NCBI GenBank assembly: GCA_027486415.1
Contig: JAIXPC010000011.1
Coordinates: forward strand, 169,411 to 233,410
DNA: 64,000 bases
Reading direction: 5' to 3'
Origin: Sphingomonadales bacterium
Lineage (GTDB): Bacteria > Pseudomonadota > Alphaproteobacteria > Sphingomonadales > Sphingomonadaceae
This document shows positions 1-10,821 of the stretch, piece after piece. The position numbers and the translations under genes were made by a program. A model generated the notes under the pieces. It saw only the letters and a program-made list of their open reading frames with translations, did no database searches and was not told the origin of the DNA. Each line of letters starts with the position of its first letter. The stretch's first letter is position 1.

Positions 1-1
1 G

Positions 2-1279
2 GCGGCAAGTAACAGCGCCTTTGCCAACCAGCCGGATCGTCACCCGCACCGGATGGTGCATTATGGCACCTATGCGCTGCGCCCGCTGGGGCCGCTGGCG
101 GCGTTCGATCCCGGCGTCGATGCCTTTGCCGGGTCGCTGATCTTTCTGGAAGGCCACCGCCAGAACGCCACCACGCTGGGGGCGGCGCGCGAATCCTCGG
201 GGCTGATCCGCTTTGGCCAGCTGGCCCCGGCCTTCGTGCTGCGCGTGCTGGTGCCCCTGCTGCTGGTGTTCGTCGGCTTTGCGATGGTGGTGGGCGAACG
301 TCAGAGTGGGCTGACGACCTTGCAATTGAGCCATGGCGCCTCCCTTCGTGACCTGATCGCCGGCAAGGCGCTGGCGCTGGGGGCCGTCGCCGGTGTGGCG
401 GCCCTGCCGGCGCTGGGGGCGCTGGGTTGGGCGGCGGCGCAGGCCCCGGCAGATGCCGGCATCGCGCTGATGATGGCGCTGGCGGCGCTGTTGTGGCTGG
501 GCCTGTGGGTGCTGGCGATCACGCTGGTTTCGGCGCGCGCGGCGTCGGCGCAATCGGCGCTGCTGGCGCTGGTGCTGGGCTGGGCCGTGGTGGTCGTGCT
601 GGTGCCGCGCGCGGCCGCCGGCGTGGCGGCGCTGGCCTATCCATTGCCCACCAAGGCCGAAACCGATCTGGTGATCCACGACGAACTGCGCCGCATGGGC
701 GACAGCCACAATCCCGATGATCCGCATTTTGCCGCGTTCAAGGCCGGCCTGCTGCGCCGTTACAATGTCGCCCTGGTCGAGGATCTGCCGTTCAATTATC
801 GTGGCGCGCTGTCGGCAGAAGGCGAACGGCTGACCAGTCTGCTGTTTGCCCGCCATGCCGCCGACACGGCCGCGATCCAGATGCGCCAGCACGACCTTTT
901 GGCCCTGATCGGCCTTGCCAGCCCGGCGATCGGCTTTGCCCAAGCCAGCATGGCGGGCGCAGGCACCGATCTTGCCGGCCATATCGCCTTTCTGGATGCG
1001 GCCGAGGCCCATCGTTACCGGCTGATCCAGTCGCTGAACGGTCTGCACACCTGGCAGGTGAAGGGTGCTGCCGACGCCGCCCGCAATCGCGATCCCATTG
1101 CCGAACGCCAGAGTCGCATCTCGTCGCAATTCTGGGCGCAGCAACGGCCCTTTGCCCATGCCGGCCCCAGCGTGGCGGCGCGCATGGCCGGGATGCTGCC
1201 GGGATTGGCGGTGATGCTGGTGTGGGCAGCATTGCTGGTGTGGCTGCTGCGACGCGCCGGCATGGGAGCCGAGGCATGA
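2..1279 (+). CDS. ABC-2 type transporter permease, DUF3526 family (5' end outside window)
   Basis: Membrane subunit of an ABC exporter. The reading frame is open from the first bases of the window, before the first ATG at 53, so the true start lies upstream. Hydrophobic helices are visible around FVLRVLVPLLLVFVGFAMVV, the Ala/Leu-rich 370-440 and 470-630 stretches, and at the C terminus (GLAVMLVWAALLVWLL). Between them lies a large periplasmic domain, as in DUF3526 permeases. The stop overlaps the start of the next DUF3526 gene by four bases (ATGA), so the two are coupled. The ATPase subunit is presumably just upstream. The substrate cannot be told from sequence. Confidence 0.8.
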   Translation, partial: AASNSAFANQPDRHPHRMVHYGTYALRPLGPLAAFDPGVDAFAGSLIFLEGHRQNATTLGAARESSGLIRFGQLAPAFVLRVLVPLLLVFVGFAMVVGERQSGLTTLQLSHGASLRDLIAGKALALGAVAGVAALPALGALGWAAAQAPADAGIALMMALAALLWLGLWVLAITLVSARAASAQSALLALVLGWAVVVVLVPRAAAGVAALAYPLPTKAETDLVIHDELRRMGDSHNPDDPHFAAFKAGLLRRYNVALVEDLPFNYRGALSAEGERLTSLLFARHAADTAAIQMRQHDLLALIGLASPAIGFAQASMAGAGTDLAGHIAFLDAAEAHRYRLIQSLNGLHTWQVKGAADAARNRDPIAERQSRISSQFWAQQRPFAHAGPSVAARMAGMLPGLAVMLVWAALLVWLLRRAGMGAEA

Positions 1280-2517
1280 TCGCGGCGCTGATGCGCGAAT
1301 GGCGGCTGCTGGCCGGGCCGGCGCGGGCCGGGCTGGCAGTGCTCGCGCTGCTGGCCAGTGTGGCCGTGGCGCTTGGCCTTGCTGACGTGCGCCAGACCCG
1401 CGCCGATATCGCCCGCGTGGCGGCGCTGGAGGCGCGCGAAACCGCAGCCATTGCGGGCTTTGCCAAGGGTGATGCCGGGGAGTTCGGCTATTATCGCAAC
1501 TTCCCGGTGTGGCGCGCGCCCGGCGATCTGGCCTTTCTGGCCCCGGCGCGCGGTGACGCTGTGCCGGCGGTGATGCGGATCCGCATCCTGGCGCTGGAAG
1601 GCCAGATCAACGACAACGAGGCCGCAAACCCTGAACTGCTGTTGGCCGGCCGTTTCGATTTCGCCTTCGTCACCCTTTATCTGGGGCCGCTGTTGCTGAT
1701 CGCGCTGCTGCATGATCTGTGGTCAGGAGAGCGCGAGGCCGGGCGGCTGGCAGCACTGGACAGCCTGCCATGGGCGCGCCGCCGGCTGTGGCTGCCGCGC
1801 GCTGCCATTCGCTGCGGGCTGGTGGCGCTGGCGTTGCTGGTTCCGCTGGCTGCCGGCGGCGTGATCGAGGGCACGGCCGCCGAACGGCTGGCATTGGCAG
1901 CAGCGCTGGTGCTGGCCAGCATCGGTTTCTGGGCGCTCGTCACGCTGGCCGTGGCGCGGGTGGAGGCGGCGTCGGCCACGCAGGCGGCGGTGCTGGCCGG
2001 GCTGTGGTTTGCCATCACGCTGGTGATCCCGGCAGCCGCGCATCTGGCCATCAATGCGGCGGTGCCGCTTCCCGATGCGGCCGCCATCGCCCGCGAAAAT
2101 CGTGAAGAGGTCCATGCCGGCTGGGATCGGCCCAAGACCGAGACGATGGCGCGGTTCGTGGCGCTGTATCCGGCCTATGCGGCGCAGGCGCAGACGGGCG
2201 TGGCCTTTACATGGAAATGGTATTTCGCTTTCCAGGCACTGGGCGATGAAGCCGTGGCCGCCGACAGCGCATCGCGCGATGCCGGCATTGCCCGGCGCGA
2301 GGCGCAGGCGCAGGCGCTGGGCTGGCTGCTGCCGCCAATCAAGGTGGCGCAGGCGCTGCAGGGACTGGCGGGCAGTGATGTGGCTGCCGATCTGGCGTTC
2401 AAGGCCGACCTGCGCGCCTATCACCGCCGCTTGCGCGAATATCATTATCCCTATCTGTTCGGCGGCGCGCCGATGACTCCGGCCGACGTGGCCGCCGCGC
2501 CGGTGTGGGGGCAGTAA
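1276..2517 (+). CDS. ABC-2 type transporter permease, DUF3526 family
   Basis: Second permease of the pair, 413 residues. The start at 1276 was chosen because its ATGA overlaps the stop of the preceding permease; a more upstream in-frame start at 1222 would run 58 bases into that gene. An N-terminal signal-anchor helix (LAVLALLASVAVALGLADV) is followed by a long periplasmic domain and then a block of helices (FAFVTLYLGPLLLIALL, GLVALALLVPLAAGG, LALAAALVLASIGFWALVTL, AAVLAGLWFAITLVIPAAA). The two proteins likely form a heterodimeric channel. In other proteobacteria DUF3526 permease pairs often sit beside TonB receptors, but that context is not visible here. Confidence 0.8.
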   Translation: MIAALMREWRLLAGPARAGLAVLALLASVAVALGLADVRQTRADIARVAALEARETAAIAGFAKGDAGEFGYYRNFPVWRAPGDLAFLAPARGDAVPAVMRIRILALEGQINDNEAANPELLLAGRFDFAFVTLYLGPLLLIALLHDLWSGEREAGRLAALDSLPWARRRLWLPRAAIRCGLVALALLVPLAAGGVIEGTAAERLALAAALVLASIGFWALVTLAVARVEAASATQAAVLAGLWFAITLVIPAAAHLAINAAVPLPDAAAIARENREEVHAGWDRPKTETMARFVALYPAYAAQAQTGVAFTWKWYFAFQALGDEAVAADSASRDAGIARREAQAQALGWLLPPIKVAQALQGLAGSDVAADLAFKADLRAYHRRLREYHYPYLFGGAPMTPADVAAAPVWGQ

Positions 2518-2560
2518 CCGCGCCATCACTCCGCCACAAACGCGCCCTAGCGCTGGTGCC

Positions 2561-3190
2561 ATGACCATCGCACAGGCCCTGCTGGCGTTCATCGTCGCCG
2601 CCTCGATCCTTACCGTCACGCCGGGTGTCGATACGGCGATGGTGCTGCGATCAGCCGCCACGGCGGGGCCACGGGCGGCGATCAGCGCCGGGATCGGCAT
2701 CTGCCTGGGCTGCCTCGTCTGGGGCGGCGCAGTGGCGCTGGGGCTGGGGGCGCTGCTGGCGGCCTCGCCCCTGGCCTATGCCGCCGTCAGCTGGGCCGGG
2801 GCGGCCTATCTTGTCTGGCTGGGTGCCTGCCTGCTGCTGCGCCCGCGCACCAGCCTTGCTGCCGGCAGCGGCACGGTCACGAGCATCGGCCATGGCGAGG
2901 CGCTGCGGCAGGGTCTGTTCACCAACCTGCTCAATCCCAAGATCGGCGTGTTCTACATCACCTTCCTGCCGCAGTTCGTGCCGGCCGGTGCCGATGTCGC
3001 CAGCTTCACCTTCCTGCTGGCGGCGATCCATGTCGTGCTGTCGCTGCTGTGGTTCGCCCTGCTGATCCTGGCGACGGTGCCGATGGCCCGCCTGTTGCGC
3101 CGGCCGCGTTTCGTCACCGTGATGGACCGGGTAACGGGCGGCATCTTCATCGCCTTTGGCGCGCGATTGGCATTGTCAGTCCGCGCCTAG
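2561..3190 (+). CDS. LysE/RhtB family amino-acid exporter
   Basis: Inner-membrane exporter of 209 residues, the usual length for LysE/RhtB proteins. The N terminus has the family signature TPGVDTAMVLRSAATAGPRA (about residues 20-40), and a conserved NLLNPKIGVFYITFLPQFV segment (about 125-143) lies in the middle. Six hydrophobic segments can be counted. Family members export amino acids or homoserine lactones; the substrate here cannot be assigned. It stands alone, 43 bp after the ABC permeases and 123 bp before the next gene, so it may be transcribed separately. Confidence 0.9.
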   Translation: MTIAQALLAFIVAASILTVTPGVDTAMVLRSAATAGPRAAISAGIGICLGCLVWGGAVALGLGALLAASPLAYAAVSWAGAAYLVWLGACLLLRPRTSLAAGSGTVTSIGHGEALRQGLFTNLLNPKIGVFYITFLPQFVPAGADVASFTFLLAAIHVVLSLLWFALLILATVPMARLLRRPRFVTVMDRVTGGIFIAFGARLALSVRA

Positions 3191-3313
3191 GCCGCTGCGC
3201 TCCCGGCAGCCCCGGCCAGCGACGTCGGCCCGTGGCCAGCGGTCACAAACGCCCTGTTCAGCCGCCCCGGCTTGGCCGTAAGAACAACACACGTCAGGGG
3301 GAGGACACCGCAG

Positions 3314-5167
3314 ATGAGCACATTTGAAACCAGCCGCCGCGAGATGGCGGCGATGATGCTGGCGGGCGGCGCGCTGGCGGCGCTGCCGTCACGCGTGATG
3401 GCGCAGGGCAGCCCGGCGGAGGCTCCCCGCCTGATTGCCGCCGGTGAAACTCTGCGACCCGAAATCACCGGCAGTTTCGGCATCGTGGCCGCTGGCCGCC
3501 ATTATGCCTGCGCGGCCGGCATCCGCCTGCTGATGGCCGGCGGCAATGCCACCGATGCCGGCGTCGCCGCGGTGTTTGCCGCTGCCGTGACCGAGATTTC
3601 CCATTTTGGCTTTGGCGGAGAAGCGCCGGCCATTATCCACGATGCCGCCAGTGGCCGCAGCGTGGTGGTGAACGGGCAGGGGACCGCCCCCGGCCTCGCC
3701 CGGCCCGATTATTTTGCGGCGGCCGGCGTCATCCCCGGCAATGGCCCCAATGGCGGCACCATTCCTGCCGTGATGGACGCGATGGCGCTGGCGCTGGAAT
3801 ATAATGGCAGCAAGAGCTTGCACGAGGTGATGCAGCCGGCGATCGAACTTGCCGATGGCTTTGTCATGTACAATTTTCTCGCCAAGGTGTTTGCCAGCGA
3901 ACAGCAGGCGACATCGGAATGGGCGTGGGCGCGGCAGACCTATTACCCTGATGGCAAGCCGCCGCAGACCGGGCAGATCTTCCGCCAGCCCAACCTGGCG
4001 CGCACGCTGCGGACCATCGCAGAGGCTGATCGCGCCGCGCTGAAACGCACCCGCAATCGCGTCGCGGCGATCCGCGCTGGCCGCGATGCCTTCTACAAGG
4101 GTGACATTGCCCGCCGGATGGCAGCAGCGGTGGAGGCCGATGGTGGCCTGCTGCGCTATGCCGATCTCGCCGGCTACACGGGCAGGATCGAGGTGCCGAC
4201 ACAGGTGGACGTGTTCGGCCATGCCGTGCTGAAAGGCGGGTTCTGGAGCCAGGGCCCGGCGCTGCTGCTGGCGCTGAACATCGCCGAGGCCGCCGGTATT
4301 GCCGCGATGCCGCCGGGGTCGGAAGCCTATCTCCACACGCTGGCCGAAAGCATCAAATTGGCGTTCGATGATCGCAACATGTATTTTGGCGATCCCGATT
4401 TCGCGAAGGTGCCGGGCAAGGGCCTGCTGTCCAAGGCCTATGCCGCCGAACGCGCCAAAAGCATCGGTCCGAGGGCCAGCCTTGAGCATCGCTATGGCAA
4501 TCCCTGGGCCTTTGAAGGCGCTGCGCGCACCACGCCCGAATTCCTGCCGCACATGCTGAAACCCCCGGCGCGGCCCAGCGCCGACACGACCGCGATTGAG
4601 GTGGTCGATGCCAAGGGCAATCTGTTCAGTTGCACGCCATCATCGGGCTGGCTGCTGGGCGGGGCCTATGTGGCGGGCGATACCGGCGTGCCGATGTCGA
4701 ACCGGCTGACGATCTTCGATCTGGATGCGAGCAGCCCCAACGTGATCGCGCCGGGCAAGCGCCCGCGCACCACGCTGACGCCGACGCTGGTGATGAAGGA
4801 CGGCAAGCCCTTCCTCGCCATCGGCACGCCCGGCGGCGACAATCAGGACCAGCAGATCATGAACGTGCTGCTGCGCGTGCTGATCCACAATCAGCCGCTG
4901 CAGGCCGCCATCGAGGAACCGCGCATCAACAGCAATCACTTCCACAACAGTTTCGGCATCAAGAAGGACGAGCCGGGCGTGCTGGAGATCGAAAGCCGGG
5001 TGCCGGAAGCGATCCGCACAGGCCTGGCAGCACGTGGCCACAAGTTGAACGTGCTGGGGCCTTATGGCGTGTCCACCGGCGTGGTCGCGGCGGGCATCGT
5101 GCCCGGCACCGGGACCTTGCGCGGCGGGGCGGATGTGCGCCGCGAACGCTATGTGTTCGGGTGGTGA
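3314..5167 (+). CDS. gamma-glutamyltransferase family Ntn-hydrolase, probably Tat-exported
   Basis: 617-residue member of the gamma-glutamyltranspeptidase superfamily, autocleaving enzymes that hydrolyse or transfer gamma-glutamyl groups in the periplasm. The start at 3314 gives a leader with SRRE followed by a hydrophobic Ala/Leu stretch ending in VMAQ, consistent with Tat export. The early NATDAGVAAVFAAAVTE segment (about residues 78-94) is typical of the large subunit. The likely self-cleavage and nucleophile threonine is T425, in DTTAIEVVDAKGNLFS, equivalent to the TTH motif of classical GGT. The late motif IGTPGGDNQDQQIMNVL supports the family. True GGT activity against other amide hydrolases of the superfamily cannot be decided. 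Confidence 0.85.
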   Translation: MSTFETSRREMAAMMLAGGALAALPSRVMAQGSPAEAPRLIAAGETLRPEITGSFGIVAAGRHYACAAGIRLLMAGGNATDAGVAAVFAAAVTEISHFGFGGEAPAIIHDAASGRSVVVNGQGTAPGLARPDYFAAAGVIPGNGPNGGTIPAVMDAMALALEYNGSKSLHEVMQPAIELADGFVMYNFLAKVFASEQQATSEWAWARQTYYPDGKPPQTGQIFRQPNLARTLRTIAEADRAALKRTRNRVAAIRAGRDAFYKGDIARRMAAAVEADGGLLRYADLAGYTGRIEVPTQVDVFGHAVLKGGFWSQGPALLLALNIAEAAGIAAMPPGSEAYLHTLAESIKLAFDDRNMYFGDPDFAKVPGKGLLSKAYAAERAKSIGPRASLEHRYGNPWAFEGAARTTPEFLPHMLKPPARPSADTTAIEVVDAKGNLFSCTPSSGWLLGGAYVAGDTGVPMSNRLTIFDLDASSPNVIAPGKRPRTTLTPTLVMKDGKPFLAIGTPGGDNQDQQIMNVLLRVLIHNQPLQAAIEEPRINSNHFHNSFGIKKDEPGVLEIESRVPEAIRTGLAARGHKLNVLGPYGVSTGVVAAGIVPGTGTLRGGADVRRERYVFGW

Positions 5168-5212
5168 TCCTGCCGCGTTGATCAGGCTTGCGGGCGAGCG
5201 TGGCGCTGATAG

Positions 5213-7255
<2,043 letters not shown>

Positions 7256-7306
7256 AACTTTGCAGCGCCGATCGGCGTTGTCCTCCCCATCAAAAGGAGG
7301 ACCGAC

Positions 7307-7627
7307 ATGGCGGCGATCAAGGCGCAGTTCGAAACGCGGCGGCAGGCGGAGATGGCGATCGAGCGGATGGTGCAGGAGCATCATGTCGACCGCAAGGCGA
7401 TCACCGTGACGGCGGCGGGCCAGGCCAACACCACGGGCACTGAACGGGCCGGATCGGACGCCGCCGCCGGCGCCGACAACGAAGCCAGCGCGCGCACGCA
7501 GGGCCCGCGAGACGATGCTCCACTCGCCGGTGCCGTGCTGGTGACGGTCGCTTATGACAATGCCGATACGGAAGCGGTCGCACGCGATGCCTTTGCCGAA
7601 TTTGCGGCCAAGGAGATCGTGGACTGA
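7307..7627 (+). CDS. small soluble protein of unknown function
   Basis: 106 residues, preceded by a near-perfect ribosome binding site (AAAAGGAGG at 7294-7302), which makes it credible as a gene. The N-terminal part (AAIKAQFETRRQAEMAIERM) and the C-terminal part (LAGAVLVTVAYDNADTEAVA) look like two halves of a small alpha/beta fold. They are joined by a low-complexity Ala/Thr/Asp/Glu-rich linker, about residues 41-75. No signal peptide or membrane helix is seen. The pattern resembles general-stress or ferredoxin-fold proteins that recognise nothing specific by motif; no function is assigned. Confidence 0.7.
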   Translation: MAAIKAQFETRRQAEMAIERMVQEHHVDRKAITVTAAGQANTTGTERAGSDAAAGADNEASARTQGPRDDAPLAGAVLVTVAYDNADTEAVARDAFAEFAAKEIVD

Positions 7628-7637
7628 GGGAGGTCGC

Positions 7638-7711
7638 TGGATGCCCCGCGAGGATTCGAACCTCGATTAACGGAGTCAGAGTCCGGAGTCTTACCTTTAG
7701 ACGACGGGGCA
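7638..7711 (-). tRNA. tRNA-Gln (CUG anticodon)
   Basis: A complete cloverleaf reads on the minus strand. The acceptor strand TGCCCCG pairs with CGGGGCA, the anticodon loop is ACTCTGACT with anticodon CUG, the T arm contains GGTTCGAATCC, and the 3' CCA is encoded (7640-7638). It decodes CAG. It lies in the short gap after the small 106-residue gene, on the opposite strand. Confidence 0.95.
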
Positions 7712-7894
7712 AAAGCCAGCGAGATGCGGCGTCTAGCGGGATGGCGCGGCCGGGTCAACAGGGGGAAATCGGCCGAGCGGCGGTTGATTTGCGTTTGGGC
7801 GGTGAAATGGCTAGCGTGGTGTCAGGTTCTGCTGCGGCGACGCCCATTTCCGGCGCTGGCCAAGGCAGTTTGATTTCGCTGACTGGACTTGCCG

Positions 7895-8968
7895 ATGCCG
7901 GCCCCGACCGACACTGCCGCTGGCAACCGCCGCGGCACAAATTCCCAGAACACTGGCCGCAATCGGGCCGCCCCGGCCGTCAATCGCCGCGCGCGGGCCT
8001 ATGGCGCGCTGGATCTGGGCACCAACAATTGCCGCCTGCTGATTGCCCGCCCGTCGGCTGACGGCTTCACTGTCGTCGATGCGTACAGCCGCGTCGTGCG
8101 GCTGGGCGAGGGGCTGCTGGAAGCCGGGCGCCTGTCTGACGCCGCGATGGATCGCACCCTTTCGGCGCTCGCGGCCTGTGCCGACAAGCTGGCGCGGCGC
8201 GACGTGCGGTTGACCCGCAATGTCGCGACCGAGGCCTGCCGCCGCGCCAGCAACGGACTGGCGTTCGTGGAGCGTGTCTATGCCGAAACCGGGATCGCGC
8301 TGGATGTGATCAGTGCGGCCGAGGAAGCGCGACTGGCCGTGCTGGGCTGCCATGTGCTGATCGATGCCGATGGACCGCCGGCGCTGGTGTTCGACATCGG
8401 TGGCGGATCGACGGAACTGATGCTGGTGTCGCCGGCCGGGATCGGCGATGCGCCGCCGGCGATCATCGACTGGGTGTCGATGCCGTGGGGTGTCGTCAGC
8501 CTTGCCGAAACCGAACCGCAATGGCCGGAAGCGGCAGACCGCATCGACGCCTATCAGCGCATGCGTGACCAGATCTGGCCCTGGCTCGACCGCTTTGCCG
8601 CCCGGCTGGAAGCGCGGGGCGTGCGCGAGGTGCAATTGCTCGGCACGTCGGGCACCATCACCACGCTCGCCAGCGTGCAGCTGGGCCTGCCCGGTTATGA
8701 TCGCCGGCGGGTGGATGGCTGTGCCGTCGAAACCGGCGATCTGGCCGCGCTCTGCCGCTCGATCGGGCTGGCGAGCGTGGCGGAACGCGCCCGCATCGCC
8801 TGTGTGGGCCCCGACCGCGCCGAACTGATCGTGGCCGGCTGTGCCATATTGGAAGCCATTCTCACCCGCTGGCCGGGCGGGCAGGTGCGGGTCGCCGATC
8901 GCGGTATCCGCGAAGGCATATTGCGGACATTGATGATGCGCGACGGCGTGTGGATGGCGGGCAAATGA
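7895..8968 (+). CDS. ppx: Ppx/GppA family exopolyphosphatase / pppGpp phosphohydrolase
   Basis: Ribonuclease-H-like fold phosphatase of 357 residues. It has the actin-like phosphate-1 motif YGALDLGTNNCRLLIARPS (about residues 36-54) and the phosphate-2 motif VFDIGGGSTELMLVS (about 167-181). Family members release phosphate from polyphosphate or from pppGpp. The protein is shorter than E. coli Ppx or GppA and seems to lack the C-terminal HD-like domain, as is common in alphaproteobacteria. The ATG at 7895 was preferred to the TTG at 7889. Its stop overlaps the rlmE start (ATGA), so the pair is co-translated. Confidence 0.88.
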   Translation: MPAPTDTAAGNRRGTNSQNTGRNRAAPAVNRRARAYGALDLGTNNCRLLIARPSADGFTVVDAYSRVVRLGEGLLEAGRLSDAAMDRTLSALAACADKLARRDVRLTRNVATEACRRASNGLAFVERVYAETGIALDVISAAEEARLAVLGCHVLIDADGPPALVFDIGGGSTELMLVSPAGIGDAPPAIIDWVSMPWGVVSLAETEPQWPEAADRIDAYQRMRDQIWPWLDRFAARLEARGVREVQLLGTSGTITTLASVQLGLPGYDRRRVDGCAVETGDLAALCRSIGLASVAERARIACVGPDRAELIVAGCAILEAILTRWPGGQVRVADRGIREGILRTLMMRDGVWMAGK

Positions 8969-9657
8969 GCGGCAACAATCCCACTGGCCGCTCGCGCGGC
9001 GGCAAGGTGCGCGTGAAGACCGCGCGGCGGCGCACGGCGCAATCGACCCGCTGGCTGGAACGGCAGCTGAACGATCCTTACGTCGCCGCGGCCAAGGCGC
9101 AGGGCTATCGCAGCCGGGCCGCCTTCAAGCTGAAGGAGCTGGACGAGCAGTTCGGCATCCTGAACGGCGTGGAGCGCGTGGTTGACCTTGGCGCTGCGCC
9201 CGGCGGCTGGTGCCAGGTGGTGAAGCAGAAACGGCCCAAGGCCCGCGTTGTCGGCATGGACCTGCTGGAGATCGAGCCGCTGGCGGGTGTCGACCTGTTC
9301 CAGAAGGACATCACCGACGATGACAGCGAGGCGCTGATCCTGGCCACATTGGGCGGGCCCGCCGACCTGGTGATGAGCGACATGGCCGCCAACACGGTGG
9401 GCCACAAGCAGACCGACCATCTGCGCACGATGGGCCTGATTGAAACGGCGCTCGACATGGCGACGCGGCTGCTGCGGCCCGGCGGCAATTTCCTCGCCAA
9501 GGTGCTGGCCGGCGGCGGCGATGGCGCGCTGACGGCGGCGCTGAAGAAGAACTTCACCACGGTGAAGCACGTGAAGCCGCCGGCCAGCCGCAAGGGTTCG
9601 AGCGAATGGTATGTGGTGGCGCAGGGCTTCAAGCCGCCGCCACCCTCGCCAGACTGA
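8965..9657 (+). CDS. rlmE: 23S rRNA (uridine-2552-2'-O)-methyltransferase RlmE
   Basis: FtsJ-type SAM-dependent methyltransferase of 230 residues that 2'-O-methylates U2552 in the ribosomal A loop and helps 50S assembly. The K-D-K-E tetrad is visible: K55 in SRAAFKLKELD, Asp in MSDMAANTVGH, Lys in NFLAKVLAGGG, and Glu in GSSEWYVVAQGF. The SAM-binding loop is VDLGAAPGGWCQV (about 73-85). A basic N-terminal tail (about residues 9-25) probably contacts rRNA. The start overlaps the ppx stop by four bases. Confidence 0.95.
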   Translation: MSGNNPTGRSRGGKVRVKTARRRTAQSTRWLERQLNDPYVAAAKAQGYRSRAAFKLKELDEQFGILNGVERVVDLGAAPGGWCQVVKQKRPKARVVGMDLLEIEPLAGVDLFQKDITDDDSEALILATLGGPADLVMSDMAANTVGHKQTDHLRTMGLIETALDMATRLLRPGGNFLAKVLAGGGDGALTAALKKNFTTVKHVKPPASRKGSSEWYVVAQGFKPPPPSPD

Positions 9658-9678
9658 GGGGCGGGCGCAGTTGGCGGG

Positions 9679-9704
9679 TTGCCAGCGGTGAATTTGGCTG
9701 GCAA
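9679..9704. other. intergenic stem-loop downstream of rlmE
   Basis: TTGCCAGC and GCTGGCAA form a perfect 8-bp stem around a 10-base loop, 22 bp after the rlmE stop. No run of T follows, so it is not a classical intrinsic terminator. It may be a weak terminator, a processing site or an mRNA 3'-end stabiliser. Confidence 0.5.
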
Positions 9705-9795
9705 TCAATCGCCAAAGCAACAGCTTGAAGGTGATGCGCCGCGCGCGGCAGTGTGCGGTTCGCCCGGAAATGTGCAGACGGAGCGGTGGGATAGA

Positions 9796-10770
9796 ATGAC
9801 GGCGCGACAACCCGCAGAATGGGCTGCCCATGCCGCCACCTGGACGGCGTTTCCCTCGCACGCCGAACTTTGGCAGGACGATCTGGTTCCGGCGCAGGAA
9901 GAGGTCGCCGCCATGGTGCGCGAGATCGCGACGGGCGAGCGGGTCGAGTTGCTGGTTGCCAATGCCGAGGCGGCGGCAGCGGCCAAGGCATTGCTGGGCA
10001 ATGCCAATGTCAGGCTGCATGATTATAATTTCGGGGACATCTGGCTGCGCGACACCGGCCCGCTGTTCCTGCAATCGCCGCACGGGCTGGCCGCTGCCGG
10101 CTTCCGCTTCAATGGCTGGGGCGGCAAATATGATCTGCCGGGCGATGCCGGCGTGGCGGCGTTTGTCGCCGGCCTGACCAAAACACCGCTGGCCCGCCAC
10201 GGCTGGGTGCTGGAAGGCGGCGCGATCGATGTCGATGGCACCGGCCTTGCCGTCACCACCGAACAATGCCTGCTGAACCCCAACCGCAACCCGCGCATGG
10301 ACCGGCACGAGGTGGAAAGCCACCTGCGCCGCGATCTTGGCATCGACCGGGTGCTGTGGCTGGGCGACGGGCTGATGAACGACCACACCGATGGCCATGT
10401 CGACAACCTGGCGCGTTTCGTGGGCCCGGGCCGGCTGGCGCTGCCGGTGGCAATGGACGCCAGCGATCCCAACAAGGATGTCTATGAAGACGCCTGGGAT
10501 CGCGCCCGCGATTTCGGGCTGGATATCGTGCCGATCCCGTCACCCGGCACGGTGATGATGGACGATCGCATCGTGCCGGCCAGCCACATGAATTTCTACA
10601 TCGCCAATGCCGTCGTCGTGGTGCCGCTGTATGGTACCGCCAGCGACGATGATGCGGTGAAGGCGATTGCCGAGCTGTTCCCGACCCGCAAGACCATCGG
10701 CATGCGCGCCGATCATATCCTTACCGGCGGCGGCAGCTTTCACTGCATTACCCAGCAGCAGCCGAAATAG
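9796..10770 (+). CDS. aguA: agmatine deiminase
   Basis: Converts agmatine to N-carbamoylputrescine and ammonia, the first step of the arginine-decarboxylase route to putrescine. The protein is 324 residues, of the porphyromonas-type peptidyl-arginine deiminase fold. Motifs include IWLRDTGPLFL (about residues 80-90), EGGAIDVDGTG, NDHTDGHVDNLARFV, and the catalytic cysteine C317 in GGGSFHCITQQQP. The in-frame ATG at 9796 was chosen because family members start close to the MTARQPAEWAAH type of N terminus. It is followed by aguB 51 bp downstream, so the two successive steps are encoded together. Confidence 0.92.
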   Translation: MTARQPAEWAAHAATWTAFPSHAELWQDDLVPAQEEVAAMVREIATGERVELLVANAEAAAAAKALLGNANVRLHDYNFGDIWLRDTGPLFLQSPHGLAAAGFRFNGWGGKYDLPGDAGVAAFVAGLTKTPLARHGWVLEGGAIDVDGTGLAVTTEQCLLNPNRNPRMDRHEVESHLRRDLGIDRVLWLGDGLMNDHTDGHVDNLARFVGPGRLALPVAMDASDPNKDVYEDAWDRARDFGLDIVPIPSPGTVMMDDRIVPASHMNFYIANAVVVVPLYGTASDDDAVKAIAELFPTRKTIGMRADHILTGGGSFHCITQQQPK

Positions 10771-10793
10771 CGGGGAAGCCCGGTCTTCCCCGC
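10770..10793. other. intercistronic hairpin between aguA and aguB
   Basis: GCGGGGAAG and CTTCCCCGC form a perfect 9-bp stem with a 6-base loop. The stem begins on the last base of the aguA stop codon. No T-tract follows, so it more likely affects relative mRNA stability or partial attenuation between the two genes than full termination. Confidence 0.6.
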
Positions 10794-10821
10794 GCCACAT
10801 TGTTGGGGTAGGGCGCGCCAC

